DNA from: Helicobacter aurati
Lineage (GTDB): Bacteria; Campylobacterota; Campylobacteria; Campylobacterales; Helicobacteraceae
Length of the DNA stretch: 64,000 bases
Assembly (NCBI RefSeq): GCF_003364265.1
Contig: NZ_NXLW01000003.1
Span: 102,703-166,702 of the forward strand
Direction: 5' to 3'
Positions within the stretch are counted from its first letter, which is position 1, and every line of letters starts with the position of its first letter. Shown one piece after another: positions 26,959 to 37,223 of this stretch. The notes under the pieces were generated by a model. That model saw only the letters and a program-made list of their open reading frames with translations, ran no database searches and had not been told where the DNA came from. The position numbers were made by a program, and so were the translations under genes.

Positions 26959-27374
26959 CGACATTACACTAAGATAAAGTAATAAACATAGACAACAAAC
27001 AAAAAACAACTCTAACTACAATCACATATTAGCAAACCTTAAACTCAATTGCTAAGAATCAAGTAGCGTAATGAATATTAAAATGGCTAACTATCATAAA
27101 TTATAAATCAAGGATTCTGGATTGATACTCAAATGGTTAATCCACAAGACAGACGTTAAATAATCAAAGTAGAAAAATGGAAAGGCGAATTTTACTTTTA
27201 CTATTGCTCATTAATTCGGGAAAGATACAACATTTATCCTCAAATTGTTATTGGGATTCTCTGTGTTACTAGCAAGTAAAAGGATTGGAATCCTAAAATC
27301 CCAATCAAACATTACAAACAAATTTGAGTGAAAACTTAGCTTCAAAGCATCAATAATAATTCAAAGGCTTGAAT
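26959..27374. other. Gap after the pseudogene with no recognisable gene
   Basis: These 416 bp are AT-rich. A stretch around 27175-27285 stays open for about 38 codons (with WKGEFYFYYCSLIRERYN) but has no start codon, so it may be another relic of the decayed locus. No terminator or promoter is obvious. Confidence 0.45.
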
Positions 27375-29477
27375 TTAAAATTTCTTTCTATTCACATCGT
27401 TCATGATTTTTTCAGCTATTTCATCTACTGCATTGCTAATTTCCTGCGAATGATTAGCGATTTCTAATGTTTGTTGTGTCACAGTTTCTAGTTGCTCAAC
27501 TGCCTCGTTGATTTGATTAATACCTAAAGTTTGCTCTTTAATAGATTCTGCCATATCATTAATGCCCTGTATAAGTGTATTAGCATTTGCTTCTATTTCT
27601 CCTAGAGACTTCTGTGTTCTTTCTGCAAGCTTTCTTACTTCATCTGCTACAACTGCAAAGCCTCTGCCATGTTCTCCTGCCCTTGCTGCTTCTATGGCTG
27701 CATTTAATGCTAAGAGATTGGTTTGGTCTGCAATGTCTCTAATGATTCCAATTACATTTTTAATGTCTTCACTTTGTTGGATAACCTCGCCTGTATGACC
27801 AGAAACATTCTGCATAGAAGAGGTAATCTGCTCTATCGCAGATGCAGTTTGATTAAGAGAGCTCGCTTGTGTATTAGATCCTTTAACTAGTTTTTCAGAA
27901 GTTTCTTTTAGAATGTTGCTTTTAGATTCTAATTCATTAGCAAAGCCACTGGAAGTAACAAGCATTTCACGAATCTCTTCTCCTAAGCTGTTAGCTACAA
28001 GCTCAACGCGACCTTTCGCATTCTCAATCCCTGTTGTAAAATTAAGTCTCATATATGAATTAAAGACACGTTCAATTTCATCAAGACTACTGCCTATTTT
28101 TTCTTGTAAGACTTGAAGCATTTTATTTAGTACTTCTTTTAGCTCAACAAGTTGTGGGCTATAAGGGCTTGCAGATATTCTAACGGTGAGATTACCCTGC
28201 TCTACCGATCGGGCGACTTCAACAGATTCATCTATTGTAAGTTTATCTTGTGTAAGCCCTTTTTGTATTTTCTCTATATTTTTATTAATAGTATCTGCCA
28301 TAGATCCTAATTCGTCTTCTGAACGAGGGCGGATAAGCGCAGGGGCAACTTTGATTTCATGGTTGAGATATTTAAAGAAAGATTGTAGTAAATTAGAAAT
28401 ATTAACAATACGCGAAAGAATCTGCGTCCTAACATAAAAATAAACCACCAGCATAATAGCAAACAAAGTAACAAGCATGGATATGATAATGACATTTCTC
28501 AATTCAGCAACAGGTGCAAACACCGAAGACTCTGGGACAATCTCTAATACAGCCCAAGATGAGCCTGTATTTTCACCTAAGTTAAAAGTAGAAATCCCAA
28601 CATAGCTTAAATGTCCGCGAGAATTAACAAATTCATAAACTCCGTCTTTTTTGCTCGCTAATGCATCATATATAACATTCATACTAGCATGCTGGTTTAG
28701 TTGCTTAACATGCCCGCCTAATCCTGAAACATTGGGATGTGCTGCCACTAAGCCATCGCCTGTTAAGAGCACTCTGTAATCATTTTCAAAAGCCTGATAT
28801 TGAGAACCTGCTAATTCTTCATTTATCTTAGCCAAATCTACAAAGATTCCAATCACTCCTCTAACTCTCTTTTGTTTATCCAATAAAGGGATATTAATAC
28901 CCATACCGAATACTTCTTCTCCACCACCAATGCGTACTTTACGTGGATTACCAATAACGGGCTTTCCTGTATTTAATGCCTGCACAACACTAGGCAAAGT
29001 AAGTACTGTAGAGTCAGCTTGTAATAATTCTACGCCGCCTTCGTTGTCGGGTAATTTATCTTGCATTAGAATAAGAAACTTGCCATCAGGAAGTTTGTGT
29101 TTAGGATTTTCTATGTTTGATCCGCTGAAATTCTCCTGATTGACATAAATATAGCCATAATTACCAAGGCTATTATCTAGTGCACTTCTTAAATTGTCTG
29201 CCATTATTTGCTGTTCGCCACCTTGATTGCTGTCTATAAGTTTTTGAATGCTATATTCAGACACTTTAATAGCAACAATATTTTGTTCTAGGCTTCCCTC
29301 TATTACGGCTGACATACGTTTAGCAACATTATCAACAAGTTTGTGCGACTCTCTAAGTTGAATGCTACTTGACTGCATAACAACAACGGAGGACATAGCC
29401 ACCATGCAAATAATTAATACCAAACTTACGCTTAGAACAATTTTCGAACCGACACTTAATTTAGAGAAAAAGTTCAT
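27375..29477 (-). CDS. Methyl-accepting chemotaxis protein with a periplasmic dCACHE-type sensor
   Basis: Membrane chemoreceptor, 700 residues. An N-terminal membrane helix (about 12-35) is followed by a roughly 290-residue periplasmic domain of the double CACHE type ([27 protein letters not shown] and [10 protein letters not shown] are typical), a second membrane helix (about 328-350), a HAMP-like region and a cytoplasmic signalling domain with the invariant hairpin [18 protein letters not shown]. The start has an AAGGGAGT site. CheR and CheB at 5-6.7 kb are the expected adaptation enzymes. The last residues NDVNRKKF carry no obvious CheR-tethering pentapeptide. Ligand unknown. Confidence 0.93.
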   Translation of the reverse strand: MNFFSKLSVGSKIVLSVSLVLIICMVAMSSVVVMQSSSIQLRESHKLVDNVAKRMSAVIEGSLEQNIVAIKVSEYSIQKLIDSNQGGEQQIMADNLRSALDNSLGNYGYIYVNQENFSGSNIENPKHKLPDGKFLILMQDKLPDNEGGVELLQADSTVLTLPSVVQALNTGKPVIGNPRKVRIGGGEEVFGMGINIPLLDKQKRVRGVIGIFVDLAKINEELAGSQYQAFENDYRVLLTGDGLVAAHPNVSGLGGHVKQLNQHASMNVIYDALASKKDGVYEFVNSRGHLSYVGISTFNLGENTGSSWAVLEIVPESSVFAPVAELRNVIIISMLVTLFAIMLVVYFYVRTQILSRIVNISNLLQSFFKYLNHEIKVAPALIRPRSEDELGSMADTINKNIEKIQKGLTQDKLTIDESVEVARSVEQGNLTVRISASPYSPQLVELKEVLNKMLQVLQEKIGSSLDEIERVFNSYMRLNFTTGIENAKGRVELVANSLGEEIREMLVTSSGFANELESKSNILKETSEKLVKGSNTQASSLNQTASAIEQITSSMQNVSGHTGEVIQQSEDIKNVIGIIRDIADQTNLLALNAAIEAARAGEHGRGFAVVADEVRKLAERTQKSLGEIEANANTLIQGINDMAESIKEQTLGINQINEAVEQLETVTQQTLEIANHSQEISNAVDEIAEKIMNDVNRKKF

Positions 29478-29934
29478 TAGGACTCCCTTATAGTTGTGTT
29501 TTCTTCACTGAAATACTTTCAGATTAGCTATTTCATTTTAGGCAAGCTATATAAAATGATTTTTAGTTGGCATTCTCAAAAATGAGATAACCTTAATGAA
29601 ATTAATGAAGTAAAAAGCAACATCATTACAAGACAATACTAGTAAATAATGTGTTCCGATTGAGAATTGTAACATAAAATTATTGAAAAATTGAGATAAA
29701 TATTCTAATAAAGAAGTTATTGTTTTAGAACATCTTATATTATTTTGTTATATATTTTCATATATTTTAAATCAGTTCCAAATTATTACGAATCAATTTA
29801 AGAAATATTGTTATTTTAAGTCATAAAGTAGTGAACATTGCAAAATAATCGATATTAGAGCACATAACTTAACGCTTTTTAAGTAATTTTTAGATATATT
29901 CCACAATTCTAAATATAAATTTACAAGGATAATC
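29478..29934. other. Divergent promoter region between chemoreceptor and ppk2
   Basis: No gene in these 457 bp. The sequence is very AT-rich, with TTATAT-like -10 candidates on the minus strand near 29555 and TATAAATT near 29914 on the plus strand. No sigma28 or sigma54 consensus was found for the chemoreceptor gene. Confidence 0.45.
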
Positions 29935-30858
29935 ATGGGCAAAAAGCAAATCGTCGTAAGACCAGAAGAATCTTTAGAGCCAAAAGAAGTGTATAGCAAA
30001 AAGAAAATTATTAATCATCACCATCTTTTCAAAGATGATTTTTATGAAAAAGAATTACGAAAACTAGAGATAGAGCTCGTTAAATTGCAAAATTGGGTAA
30101 AGAAAACAAAACAAAAGATTGTCATCATCATGGAGGGAAGAGATGGTGCAGGCAAAGGAGGAACGATTAGAGCATTAACGACACATCTCAACCCTAGAGG
30201 ATGTCGCGTCGTTGCATTGCCTAAGCCCACAGAGGAAGAAAAAACAGAATGGTATTTCAAACGCTACATCAGTACACTTCCTACTGGAGGGGAAATTGTA
30301 TTTTTTGATAGGAGCTGGTATAACCGCGCTGGCGTTGAAAAAGTTATGGGATTCTGTAGCCAAGACGAATATAAGGAATTTATCTATCAAGTAAGCAACT
30401 TAGAGCAAATGCTTGTAGCAAGCGGAACAATGATTTTTAAATACTTCCTTAACGTTTCTCAAGAAGAGCAAAAAAGAAGAATAGAAAGACGAAAGAATGA
30501 CCCTCTAAGAATGTGGAAATTAAGCCCTATTGATGCGAAGTCTCTGAATTTATGGGACGACTACACCGAAGCCTTTGAGAAAATGTTCTCTCGTACGCAT
30601 ACTCCTTATTGTCCTTGGATTATTGTAGATTCTAATGATAAGAAACGTGCAAGGCTAAATGTCGCAAGGGACTTATTAAGTAAAGTAGATTATGAGGATA
30701 AAGACCAAAATTCAGTTTGTCTGCTAGCCGATCCGAATATCGTGCATTTATATTCACAGCAATCAAATTTCATTAAGAAGAATAAAAACTTCAAAATCTT
30801 TAAAGAAGAGAAAGGCAAAGATTCCAAAGAAGAAAAAGCAACTACCAAAGAACAATAG
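29935..30858 (+). CDS. ppk2: Polyphosphate kinase 2
   Basis: PPK2 transfers phosphate between polyphosphate and nucleoside diphosphates, usually making GTP or ATP from polyphosphate. The 307-residue protein carries the Walker A MEGRDGAGKGGTIRAL (about residues 65-80), the catalytic VFFDRSWYNRAGVE lid and Walker B region (about 121-134), and RRKNDPLRMWKLSPID. It matches single-domain class I PPK2. The start follows an AAGGATAATC site. The C-terminus is a lysine/glutamate-rich tail. It lies 88 bp upstream of a CinA-like gene on the same strand. Confidence 0.94.
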   Translation: MGKKQIVVRPEESLEPKEVYSKKKIINHHHLFKDDFYEKELRKLEIELVKLQNWVKKTKQKIVIIMEGRDGAGKGGTIRALTTHLNPRGCRVVALPKPTEEEKTEWYFKRYISTLPTGGEIVFFDRSWYNRAGVEKVMGFCSQDEYKEFIYQVSNLEQMLVASGTMIFKYFLNVSQEEQKRRIERRKNDPLRMWKLSPIDAKSLNLWDDYTEAFEKMFSRTHTPYCPWIIVDSNDKKRARLNVARDLLSKVDYEDKDQNSVCLLADPNIVHLYSQQSNFIKKNKNFKIFKEEKGKDSKEEKATTKEQ

Positions 30859-30946
30859 TTTAAGCAATCCTAACGTACGTTATATTTTATGGGTTGTGCT
30901 AGAGTTGGCGATAATTAGAATCTTTTACTGGCAATCAAGGAAATTT

Positions 30947-31939
30947 ATGAATAAAAAATCTTACAAAAAATATATGTTTTCTAGTAAAGATTCTAAAGAT
31001 TATCCAAAAAAAGACAACCGATATAAAAGAAAAATTTCCAAGTTGTTAGCATTAAAGAAAAATAATATAATCGACGCGCAGAATCTCGCCCATTCCTCAA
31101 AGCCTCATAAAAGCCCACCTAAATCCCCTACAACCAAAGCAAAACAAACGGTTGATTCACAAAAAAAGTATAACCATTCTTACAAACACCAATCTGTACC
31201 TATAACACAGAATCATGACCAAGAAAACATTTGCTTCGAGATATTAGGGTTCGAACAACAAAGTACATTACAAATTATTGGCGGCTATGCCAACAAACAC
31301 CATATTACACTCTCATGCCCCCCTGATAATCATTACGAAATAATTGCGCAAGGCAATCATTCTCACTTAGAATCTTTCTTTCAAGAGCTGCAAGCACTAT
31401 TCGGAGAAAAGCTCTTAAAAGGAGACTTGGTAGCTTTCTTTATACAAAAGCTCATACGCGAATCATTAACAATTTGTGTAGCCGAATCTTGCACGGGTGG
31501 TGTGTTAAGCGCAATGCTAACAAGTGTAAACGGTGCTAGTCAAGTCTATAAAGGGGGTATAACTGCTTATAGCATAGAATCCAAAAAAAACATTCTAAAA
31601 ATACAAGATTCCATATTGCAAGAATCTGGCGTCTATTCTGAAGCATGCGTAAGGGCTATGGCAAGAAGTGCTATGCAGCTCTTTAATGCAGATATAGCTA
31701 TCGCGACAAGCGGCTTAACGACAAAAGACACAAGTGCCAATAATTTTCTGAAATTACCTGCTGGATATGTTTTTAGCTGCATATTGTGTAAATCAAAATT
31801 ACCTATCGTCATTTCACAAAATTACCTCTCAACGCCCCCTCTTACCTCGACTCATACAGCCATCCCATCAAGACTCTTCATTCAACAACAAGCAAGCCTT
31901 TGGGCGATACGGCTAGCACTTAATGCGTTAAATGTATAG
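30947..31939 (+). CDS. CinA-family protein without the MoCF domain, with a basic N-terminal tail
   Basis: The last ~165 residues form a CinA amidohydrolase domain (nicotinamide mononucleotide deamidase, pyridine nucleotide salvage): ICVAESCTGGVLSAMLTSV (catalytic Ser region), GGITAYSIESKKNIL, YSEACVRAMARSA, IAIATSGLTT and LPAGYVFSC. Before it, about residues 100-165 look like the KH-type middle domain of full-length CinA. The usual N-terminal MoCF domain is missing; instead there are about 90 Lys/Ser/Pro-rich residues. The ATG at 30947 with an AAGGA site is preferred over a GTG at 30896. Total length 330 residues. Confidence 0.8.
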   Translation: MNKKSYKKYMFSSKDSKDYPKKDNRYKRKISKLLALKKNNIIDAQNLAHSSKPHKSPPKSPTTKAKQTVDSQKKYNHSYKHQSVPITQNHDQENICFEILGFEQQSTLQIIGGYANKHHITLSCPPDNHYEIIAQGNHSHLESFFQELQALFGEKLLKGDLVAFFIQKLIRESLTICVAESCTGGVLSAMLTSVNGASQVYKGGITAYSIESKKNILKIQDSILQESGVYSEACVRAMARSAMQLFNADIAIATSGLTTKDTSANNFLKLPAGYVFSCILCKSKLPIVISQNYLSTPPLTSTHTAIPSRLFIQQQASLWAIRLALNALNV

Positions 31940-31957
31940 CCAAATCTCAATGAAATA

Positions 31958-31983
31958 CAAACTGGCATAATTATGCCAGTTTG
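31958..31983. terminator. Perfect 26 bp palindrome after the CinA-like gene
   Basis: CAAACTGGCATAA and its exact complement form a 26 bp palindrome starting 19 bp after the stop. As RNA it gives an 11 bp stem with a small loop. It is followed by ATGTAATTAT rather than a T run, so it may be a weak terminator or a protein-binding site. Confidence 0.5.
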
Positions 31984-32109
31984 ATGTAATTATCGAATCT
32001 CCGAATAATCTAAAGATTATAAAGCTTTTCCTAAGCAACAACCATTTTAAATAATCGCTTACAAAACTATCAAAAGTCTAGCCCAAAGAAAGAAGAAAGA
32101 AAAAGCAAA

Positions 32110-32568
32110 TTATATCCCCGTACTACCGAATCCTTTCTCTCCACGTTCTGTGCTATTCAGAGTAGAAACTTCTACAATCTTCACGATAGGCAGTTTTTGC
32201 ACAACTCCTTGTGCTATTCTATCGCCTTTACGAATTATAAAATCTTCCCCAAAATTCACAATAATTATTAATAATTCCCCTCGATAATCGCTATCAACGG
32301 TTCCAGGGGAATTCAGAATAGTAATTTTATGCCGCAAGGCTAAGCCGCTCCTTGGTCGCACTTGCATCTCATAGCCTTTTGGCAATTCCATACTAAGACC
32401 GGTGCGAATAAGAGCATGTTCATTGGTTTTAATGCAACAAGAATGGAGTGCATAAAAATCAAAACCAGACGCCTCTTCACTTCCAAACGTAGGAATCACT
32501 GCTTCCTTGTCTAGCTTGCAGAACTTCACAATGACCTCATCAGCCAACAATCGCTTATCGTTATCCAT
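32110..32568 (-). CDS. dut: Deoxyuridine 5'-triphosphate nucleotidohydrolase
   Basis: Trimeric dUTPase that hydrolyses dUTP to dUMP and keeps uracil out of DNA. The 152-residue product has all five motifs: GSEEASGFDFYAL (1), VRPRSGLAL (2), NSPGTVDSDYRGEL (3), KGDRIAQGVV (4) and the C-terminal ERGEKGFGSTG (5) that closes over the active site. The ribosome binding site is weak. It faces cinA convergently and yidD divergently. Confidence 0.96.
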   Translation of the reverse strand: MDNDKRLLADEVIVKFCKLDKEAVIPTFGSEEASGFDFYALHSCCIKTNEHALIRTGLSMELPKGYEMQVRPRSGLALRHKITILNSPGTVDSDYRGELLIIIVNFGEDFIIRKGDRIAQGVVQKLPIVKIVEVSTLNSTERGEKGFGSTGI

Positions 32569-32696
32569 ATTTCTACCCTAAACTTTCAATTATAAATTTT
32601 AGTATTTTATAAAACAATTTATAATGCACTCGCTTCTAATAGTAGAAACTACAACATTGCTCAATGAAGAATCTGCAATCTCACAGAGGGAATAAT

Positions 32697-33098
32697 ATGC
32701 AAAGCCTTTTTCTGTTTCTCATCACAATGTATCAGCGATATATTTCCCCATTTATCCCGCCTGCATGCCGTTATTATCCAACTTGCTCCAATTACGCTCT
32801 GCTTCTAATCAAATTTGATAATATACTTTGCGCTTTACTCAAAATTTCTTATAGAATCTTATCATGCAACCCGCTAAGTAAAGGTGGATTTGCTCCAGCG
32901 TTTGTATTCCTTGCAGCCAAAAAATACAAAGAGAAGCAAAGGCATCAGAGATTGCTTTGCTTTCAGCAAACACACAATTTATCCCGAATATGCCCTCAAA
33001 TACCGCAAAAACTTACCTACTTTTTCGTGGAATCCAATACGCATTTATTATTGCGTAGATTCCAAAAATTCTATATAATTTCAGTTTATCTAAAATAA
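32697..33098 (+). CDS. yidD: Membrane protein insertion efficiency factor YidD
   Basis: Small membrane-associated protein that assists YidC. The ATG at 32697 has an AGAGGGA site; the 133-residue product contains the YidD pattern YQRYISPFIPPACRYYPTC (about residues 11-29), SNYALLLI and NPLSKGGFAPAF, where relatives have HPGGYDPVP. The three conserved cysteines are visible. After the family domain (about 75 residues) there is an unusual basic, hydrophobic tail of about 55 residues. Directly upstream of yidC (10 bp), as in many bacteria. A TATAAT at 32620-32625 may be its promoter. Confidence 0.9.
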   Translation: MQSLFLFLITMYQRYISPFIPPACRYYPTCSNYALLLIKFDNILCALLKISYRILSCNPLSKGGFAPAFVFLAAKKYKEKQRHQRLLCFQQTHNLSRICPQIPQKLTYFFVESNTHLLLRRFQKFYIISVYLK

Positions 33099-33108
33099 AG
33101 GTTTGCCA

Positions 33109-34791
33109 GTGGATAAACAAAGTAACCTTCGATTAATTTTAGCAGTAGCCATTTCATTTGTAGTGATTGTTGTTTGGTCAAAGTTCTTTACTCCTGAACC
33201 CATACGAACACCTACTACAATTGAACCAAACTTGACTAAAAATAAAATGGAGAGTGAAGTCCCTAGCGCAGTTACCAATACTTCTTCACAACAAACAACA
33301 CAATCACAAGCCGACTCTTCAAGCAATTCTCTTTTGCCCGATTCACTCACACAAAAAGACATTATCACCAGAGTGGAAGGTAGTCAATTTGATATGGATA
33401 TAGATTCCAAAGGTACTATTGTTCAAGTATATCTCAAGGCAGATAAATACACACAACCACATCAAGAAGGTATTTTTACTCATATTGGACGATTATTCGG
33501 TATGGTAGGCGGAGAAAACAAAAAGCTTGAGAGATTACCTCTTCTAGCCAATAATTCTAGTCTCTATCCTTTGCAAATATTCTTTGTTGACAATCATTTG
33601 CGCGAGCTCGCAAATAGTGTTCCCTATACGGCAAACATCGATCATCTTGTAGTTGACAATGAAGCTCAAACACTAACCTTAACACAGAATCTCGGCGAAA
33701 TCGTTGTAGAGAAACAGCTTACTATCTACCCAAATATGACATACAAAATTACAATTAACCTTAGCAAACCCGCACAATACATTATTAGTAATGGTATGCG
33801 ACCCAATGCGGATGGCGATAGCTATGCGTTCCAAGGCGTGCTTTTACAAAAAACCGATACAGCAATAGAAAAGGTGGAAGACGGTGATGCAAAAATAGAA
33901 GGACAAAATTATTCAGATGCACTCTATATTGCGAGTGTAGATAGATATTACACGAGTTTATTCTTTAATATTGATAAGCCGCTTTCTGTTGTAGTCGGAG
34001 CTTTTGCTAAAGGATTGCCTAGACCGTTTGTGAATCTTAAAGAGCAAAATGAAACCCTTTATGGCTATATTGGACCAAAAGACTATAATCTCTTAAAATC
34101 CATTAACCCGCATTTAACGAGCGTTGTAGAATACGGCAGAATCACATTCTTTGCAAAATACATTTTCACTCTGCTTGACTATCTCTATCAATACATGGGA
34201 AATTGGGGAATGGCTATCATTGTGCTTACTCTAATTATCCGAATCATTTTGTTCCCTTTAAGCTTTAAGGGAATGGTTAGCATGCAAAAGCTTAAAGATT
34301 TAGCTCCCAAAATGAAAGAGATTCAACAAAAACACAAAGGCGATCCACAAAAACTACAAGCTGCGATGATGGAACTCTACAAAAAGCATGGGGCTAATCC
34401 GCTTGGTGGTTGCTTGCCATTATTATTGCAAATCCCTGTATTCTTTGCTATTTATCGTGTCCTCTATAATGCTGTTGAGCTAAAAAATGCGCCTTTTTTT
34501 GCTTGGATACACGACTTAAGTGTTATGGACCCCTATTTTATTTTACCTGTCCTTATGGGCGTATCTATGTATGCACAGCAAGCTATTACTCCAACCGCCT
34601 TTAGCGACCCTATGCAGGCAAAAGTTTTCAAATGGCTGCCTGTAATTTTTACAATTTTTCTTATCACTTTTCCTGCAGGATTAATCTTATATTGGACAAT
34701 AAACAACATCATTTCCATAGTCCAACAACTCGCGATTAATAAAATACTAGACATAAAAAAACAGAAAGGGAAATATTCTCAACATAAATAA
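33109..34791 (+). CDS. yidC: Membrane protein insertase YidC
   Basis: Inserts proteins into the inner membrane with or without SecYEG. The 560-residue protein starts with one membrane helix (NLRLILAVAISFVVIVVWS), has a large periplasmic domain (to about 345), and ends with the conserved five-helix core, including PLSFKGMVSMQKLKDLAPKM, NPLGGCLPLLLQIPVFFA and TFPAGLILYWTINNI. A GTG at 33109, eight bases after AAAGG, matches the MDK... start of Helicobacter relatives better than an in-frame TTG six bases earlier. The yidD-yidC-jag-mnmE order is conserved in bacteria. Confidence 0.95.
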   Translation: MDKQSNLRLILAVAISFVVIVVWSKFFTPEPIRTPTTIEPNLTKNKMESEVPSAVTNTSSQQTTQSQADSSSNSLLPDSLTQKDIITRVEGSQFDMDIDSKGTIVQVYLKADKYTQPHQEGIFTHIGRLFGMVGGENKKLERLPLLANNSSLYPLQIFFVDNHLRELANSVPYTANIDHLVVDNEAQTLTLTQNLGEIVVEKQLTIYPNMTYKITINLSKPAQYIISNGMRPNADGDSYAFQGVLLQKTDTAIEKVEDGDAKIEGQNYSDALYIASVDRYYTSLFFNIDKPLSVVVGAFAKGLPRPFVNLKEQNETLYGYIGPKDYNLLKSINPHLTSVVEYGRITFFAKYIFTLLDYLYQYMGNWGMAIIVLTLIIRIILFPLSFKGMVSMQKLKDLAPKMKEIQQKHKGDPQKLQAAMMELYKKHGANPLGGCLPLLLQIPVFFAIYRVLYNAVELKNAPFFAWIHDLSVMDPYFILPVLMGVSMYAQQAITPTAFSDPMQAKVFKWLPVIFTIFLITFPAGLILYWTINNIISIVQQLAINKILDIKKQKGKYSQHK

Positions 34792-34875
34792 CAACTCTAA
34801 CCCTGAAAATAAAAACAATCACCACAAGTTACTATATAATAATTTTAACAATATCAAAACTGTGGGGTAAAATAA

Positions 34876-35772
34876 ATGAAAAGGTTTACTGCGAATACTA
34901 TAGACTCTTGTCTACTACAAGCTTCAAAATATTTTAGTTGCTCAATTGCGCAGCTTGATTATGAAATAGTGCAGAATCCAAGCACGGGCTTTTGGGGGTT
35001 TGGTAAAAAGGAAGCAATCATTATTGCGGATTGCATCACATTAGATGGACTGCAAACGTTACAAGATTCTCATGCAAATACTACCAATCAGCACCAAGAT
35101 GATTCTGTCCGACAATCTTTGCATAACGAGCAAGTGATACAAGCTTATACCATCAAGAATGTTATCACTTCCGATAATGACTCCAATCAGCTGCCATGGA
35201 AAGATATTTCTGATAATTCGACAAGTATCATTTCCCAAGAGGATGCTAATCATACAATAGACACAACGTTAATTACAGAAACAAATACTCAAAACATAGT
35301 CTCAACGTGCTCTATTATAGAAGAAGAACTAACCGAACTTCTCAAATTACTGCCTCTTGATATAAAAAAGATTGAAGTAAAACCATACAACAATCACACC
35401 GTTTCTATTTTAATAGACGGCATTGATTCAGCCCTGCTAATTGGGCAAAAGGGCTACCGCTATAAATCTTTGAGTTATCTATTATTCAATTGGATACACA
35501 CTTGCTATGGTTATGGTGTGCATTTAGAAATAGCGCAGTTCTTAAGAAACCAAGAAGAATCTATAAAGGCTTATCTCGAGCCAATTATACGCACGGCTCA
35601 AGAGCAAGGCAAAGCTGAAACCAAGCCTTTAGACGGTGTGCTTGCCTATATTGCATTAAAAATCTTGCGACAAGAGCTGCCACATAAATACATTGTCTCT
35701 CGTGATACAGGAAACGGTGAAAAATCGATTATCATTAATAGCTTCATCAACAATGCCTATACTGACACATAA
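34876..35772 (+). CDS. jag: Jag/SpoIIIJ-associated RNA-binding protein
   Basis: Cytoplasmic RNA-binding protein usually encoded next to yidC. The 298 residues show a Jag-N domain (FTANTIDSCLLQASKYF to GFWGFGKKEAI, residues 3-52), a variable polar linker of about 95 residues, a KH domain (about 165-215, ALLIGQKGYRYKSLSYLLF), and a C-terminal R3H-like region with RNQEESIKAYLEP and LPHKYIVSRDTGNGEKS. The start has only a weak GGGGT site. Its end is 24 bp before mnmE. The linker is much less conserved than the ends. Confidence 0.88.
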   Translation: MKRFTANTIDSCLLQASKYFSCSIAQLDYEIVQNPSTGFWGFGKKEAIIIADCITLDGLQTLQDSHANTTNQHQDDSVRQSLHNEQVIQAYTIKNVITSDNDSNQLPWKDISDNSTSIISQEDANHTIDTTLITETNTQNIVSTCSIIEEELTELLKLLPLDIKKIEVKPYNNHTVSILIDGIDSALLIGQKGYRYKSLSYLLFNWIHTCYGYGVHLEIAQFLRNQEESIKAYLEPIIRTAQEQGKAETKPLDGVLAYIALKILRQELPHKYIVSRDTGNGEKSIIINSFINNAYTDT

Positions 35773-35796
35773 TAATTATATAAAAAGTGAGAATGT

Positions 35797-37203
35797 ATGA
35801 ATGAACAGCAACACACAATTGTAGCAATTTCTAGCGGTATCTCTAAAAGTGCTATAAGCATCGTTCGCCTAAGCGGAGAAAAAGCCTTAGAGATTGCCTA
35901 TCAATTCATTATGCCAAAACACAACCAAGCCATTCATACAAATTATCCATCAAATTCTTCAAAAAATATTCGACTTATCCCACGTAAAGCTACTCTATGC
36001 TCCCTTTATGATTCAAAAGGGAGACTTCTTGACAAAGCAATTATGATTTACTTTAAAGCACCTTTTAGCTTTAATGGAGAAGATATAGTAGAAATTCAAA
36101 GTCACGGCGGATTACTTATCACACAAGAGATTCTCAAATCTGCGCTCGATTTTGGTGCAACTCTAGCTAGTCCGGGAGAATTTAGCAAACGTGCTCTTCG
36201 TAATGGTAAATTAGATATGGTAGAGCTTGAGGCAACAATAGCACTTATTAATAATACAAACACCAACCTAACACAGCTTCTTGTACGTAACCTTACAGGA
36301 GAATGTGCAAGAATGTTAGAATCAAGCAGGCAAGCTATCTTAGAAATTATCGCTCAAATCGAAGTGTGCATTGATTATAGCGAAGAGGATTTGGATCCTG
36401 CTATTTTGGAGAAATCACTCTCTTCACTACAATTTCTCATTAAAAGATTCCGCGCCATTAGAGAATCTAGTGCGCATTACTCTCGCTTACAAGGGGCAAA
36501 ACTAAGTATTCTAGGCAAACCAAATGTAGGGAAAAGCTCCTTACTTAACCTGCTGCTCTTACGCGATAGGGCAATTGTCAGTCAAGAAGCAGGCACAACA
36601 AGAGATGTGATCACTGAAAGCTTAGATATTAACGGCAATATCATCTCTCTCTCCGATACTGCAGGTATTAGAACAAGCTCAAATTCTATTGAGAATCAAG
36701 GCATGCAACGTAGCCTAGAATGCGCAAAAGAGAGCGAAATACTGCTTTGTGTGTTTGATTTATCGCGTAATATGGATGAAGACGACTACAAAATACTTGA
36801 CTTTATTCATTTAGATTCTATAAAAACCAAAAGTATTCTTATTGTGCTCAATAAAAATGACTTACCGAAAAAAAACACTTACGACTTTTCAGATTTCAAC
36901 TATTGCGTTATCAACACAAAAGACATAAACCATCGTCAAATAATCACAGACAAGATTCAAGAATATATCACCATGCACATTGATAGCGACACGTTTATTC
37001 TCACCAATGCCGCTCAAAATACTTTCCTAGAATCTGCCCTCAATAACCTTATGAAAGCTTCATCGCTTTTAGAAAAAAATATCTTAGAACTTGCAAGCTT
37101 CGAACTCATGGAATCTCTTAAAAATCTCTCTGCTATTACCAAACCATACAATGTTGAAGAAATATTAGATTCAATGTTTTCACAATTTTGTGTAGGGAAA
37201 TAA
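35797..37203 (+). CDS. mnmE: tRNA modification GTPase MnmE
   Basis: With MnmG, installs the carboxymethylaminomethyl (or related) group on wobble uridine 34 of certain tRNAs. The 468-residue protein has the N-terminal folate-binding domain (MNEQQHTIVAISSGISKSA onward; GEFSKRALRNGKLDM), then an inserted G domain with ILGKPNVGKSSLLN (G1), AGTTRDVI (G2), LSDTAGIR (G3) and LNKNDLP (G4), and the C-terminal CVGK motif whose cysteine is catalytic. The order yidC-jag-mnmE is the same as in H. pylori (HP1450-HP1452). Confidence 0.96.
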   Translation: MNEQQHTIVAISSGISKSAISIVRLSGEKALEIAYQFIMPKHNQAIHTNYPSNSSKNIRLIPRKATLCSLYDSKGRLLDKAIMIYFKAPFSFNGEDIVEIQSHGGLLITQEILKSALDFGATLASPGEFSKRALRNGKLDMVELEATIALINNTNTNLTQLLVRNLTGECARMLESSRQAILEIIAQIEVCIDYSEEDLDPAILEKSLSSLQFLIKRFRAIRESSAHYSRLQGAKLSILGKPNVGKSSLLNLLLLRDRAIVSQEAGTTRDVITESLDINGNIISLSDTAGIRTSSNSIENQGMQRSLECAKESEILLCVFDLSRNMDEDDYKILDFIHLDSIKTKSILIVLNKNDLPKKNTYDFSDFNYCVINTKDINHRQIITDKIQEYITMHIDSDTFILTNAAQNTFLESALNNLMKASSLLEKNILELASFELMESLKNLSAITKPYNVEEILDSMFSQFCVGK

Positions 37204-37223
37204 CTAGGGGGAATAACCTCTGA

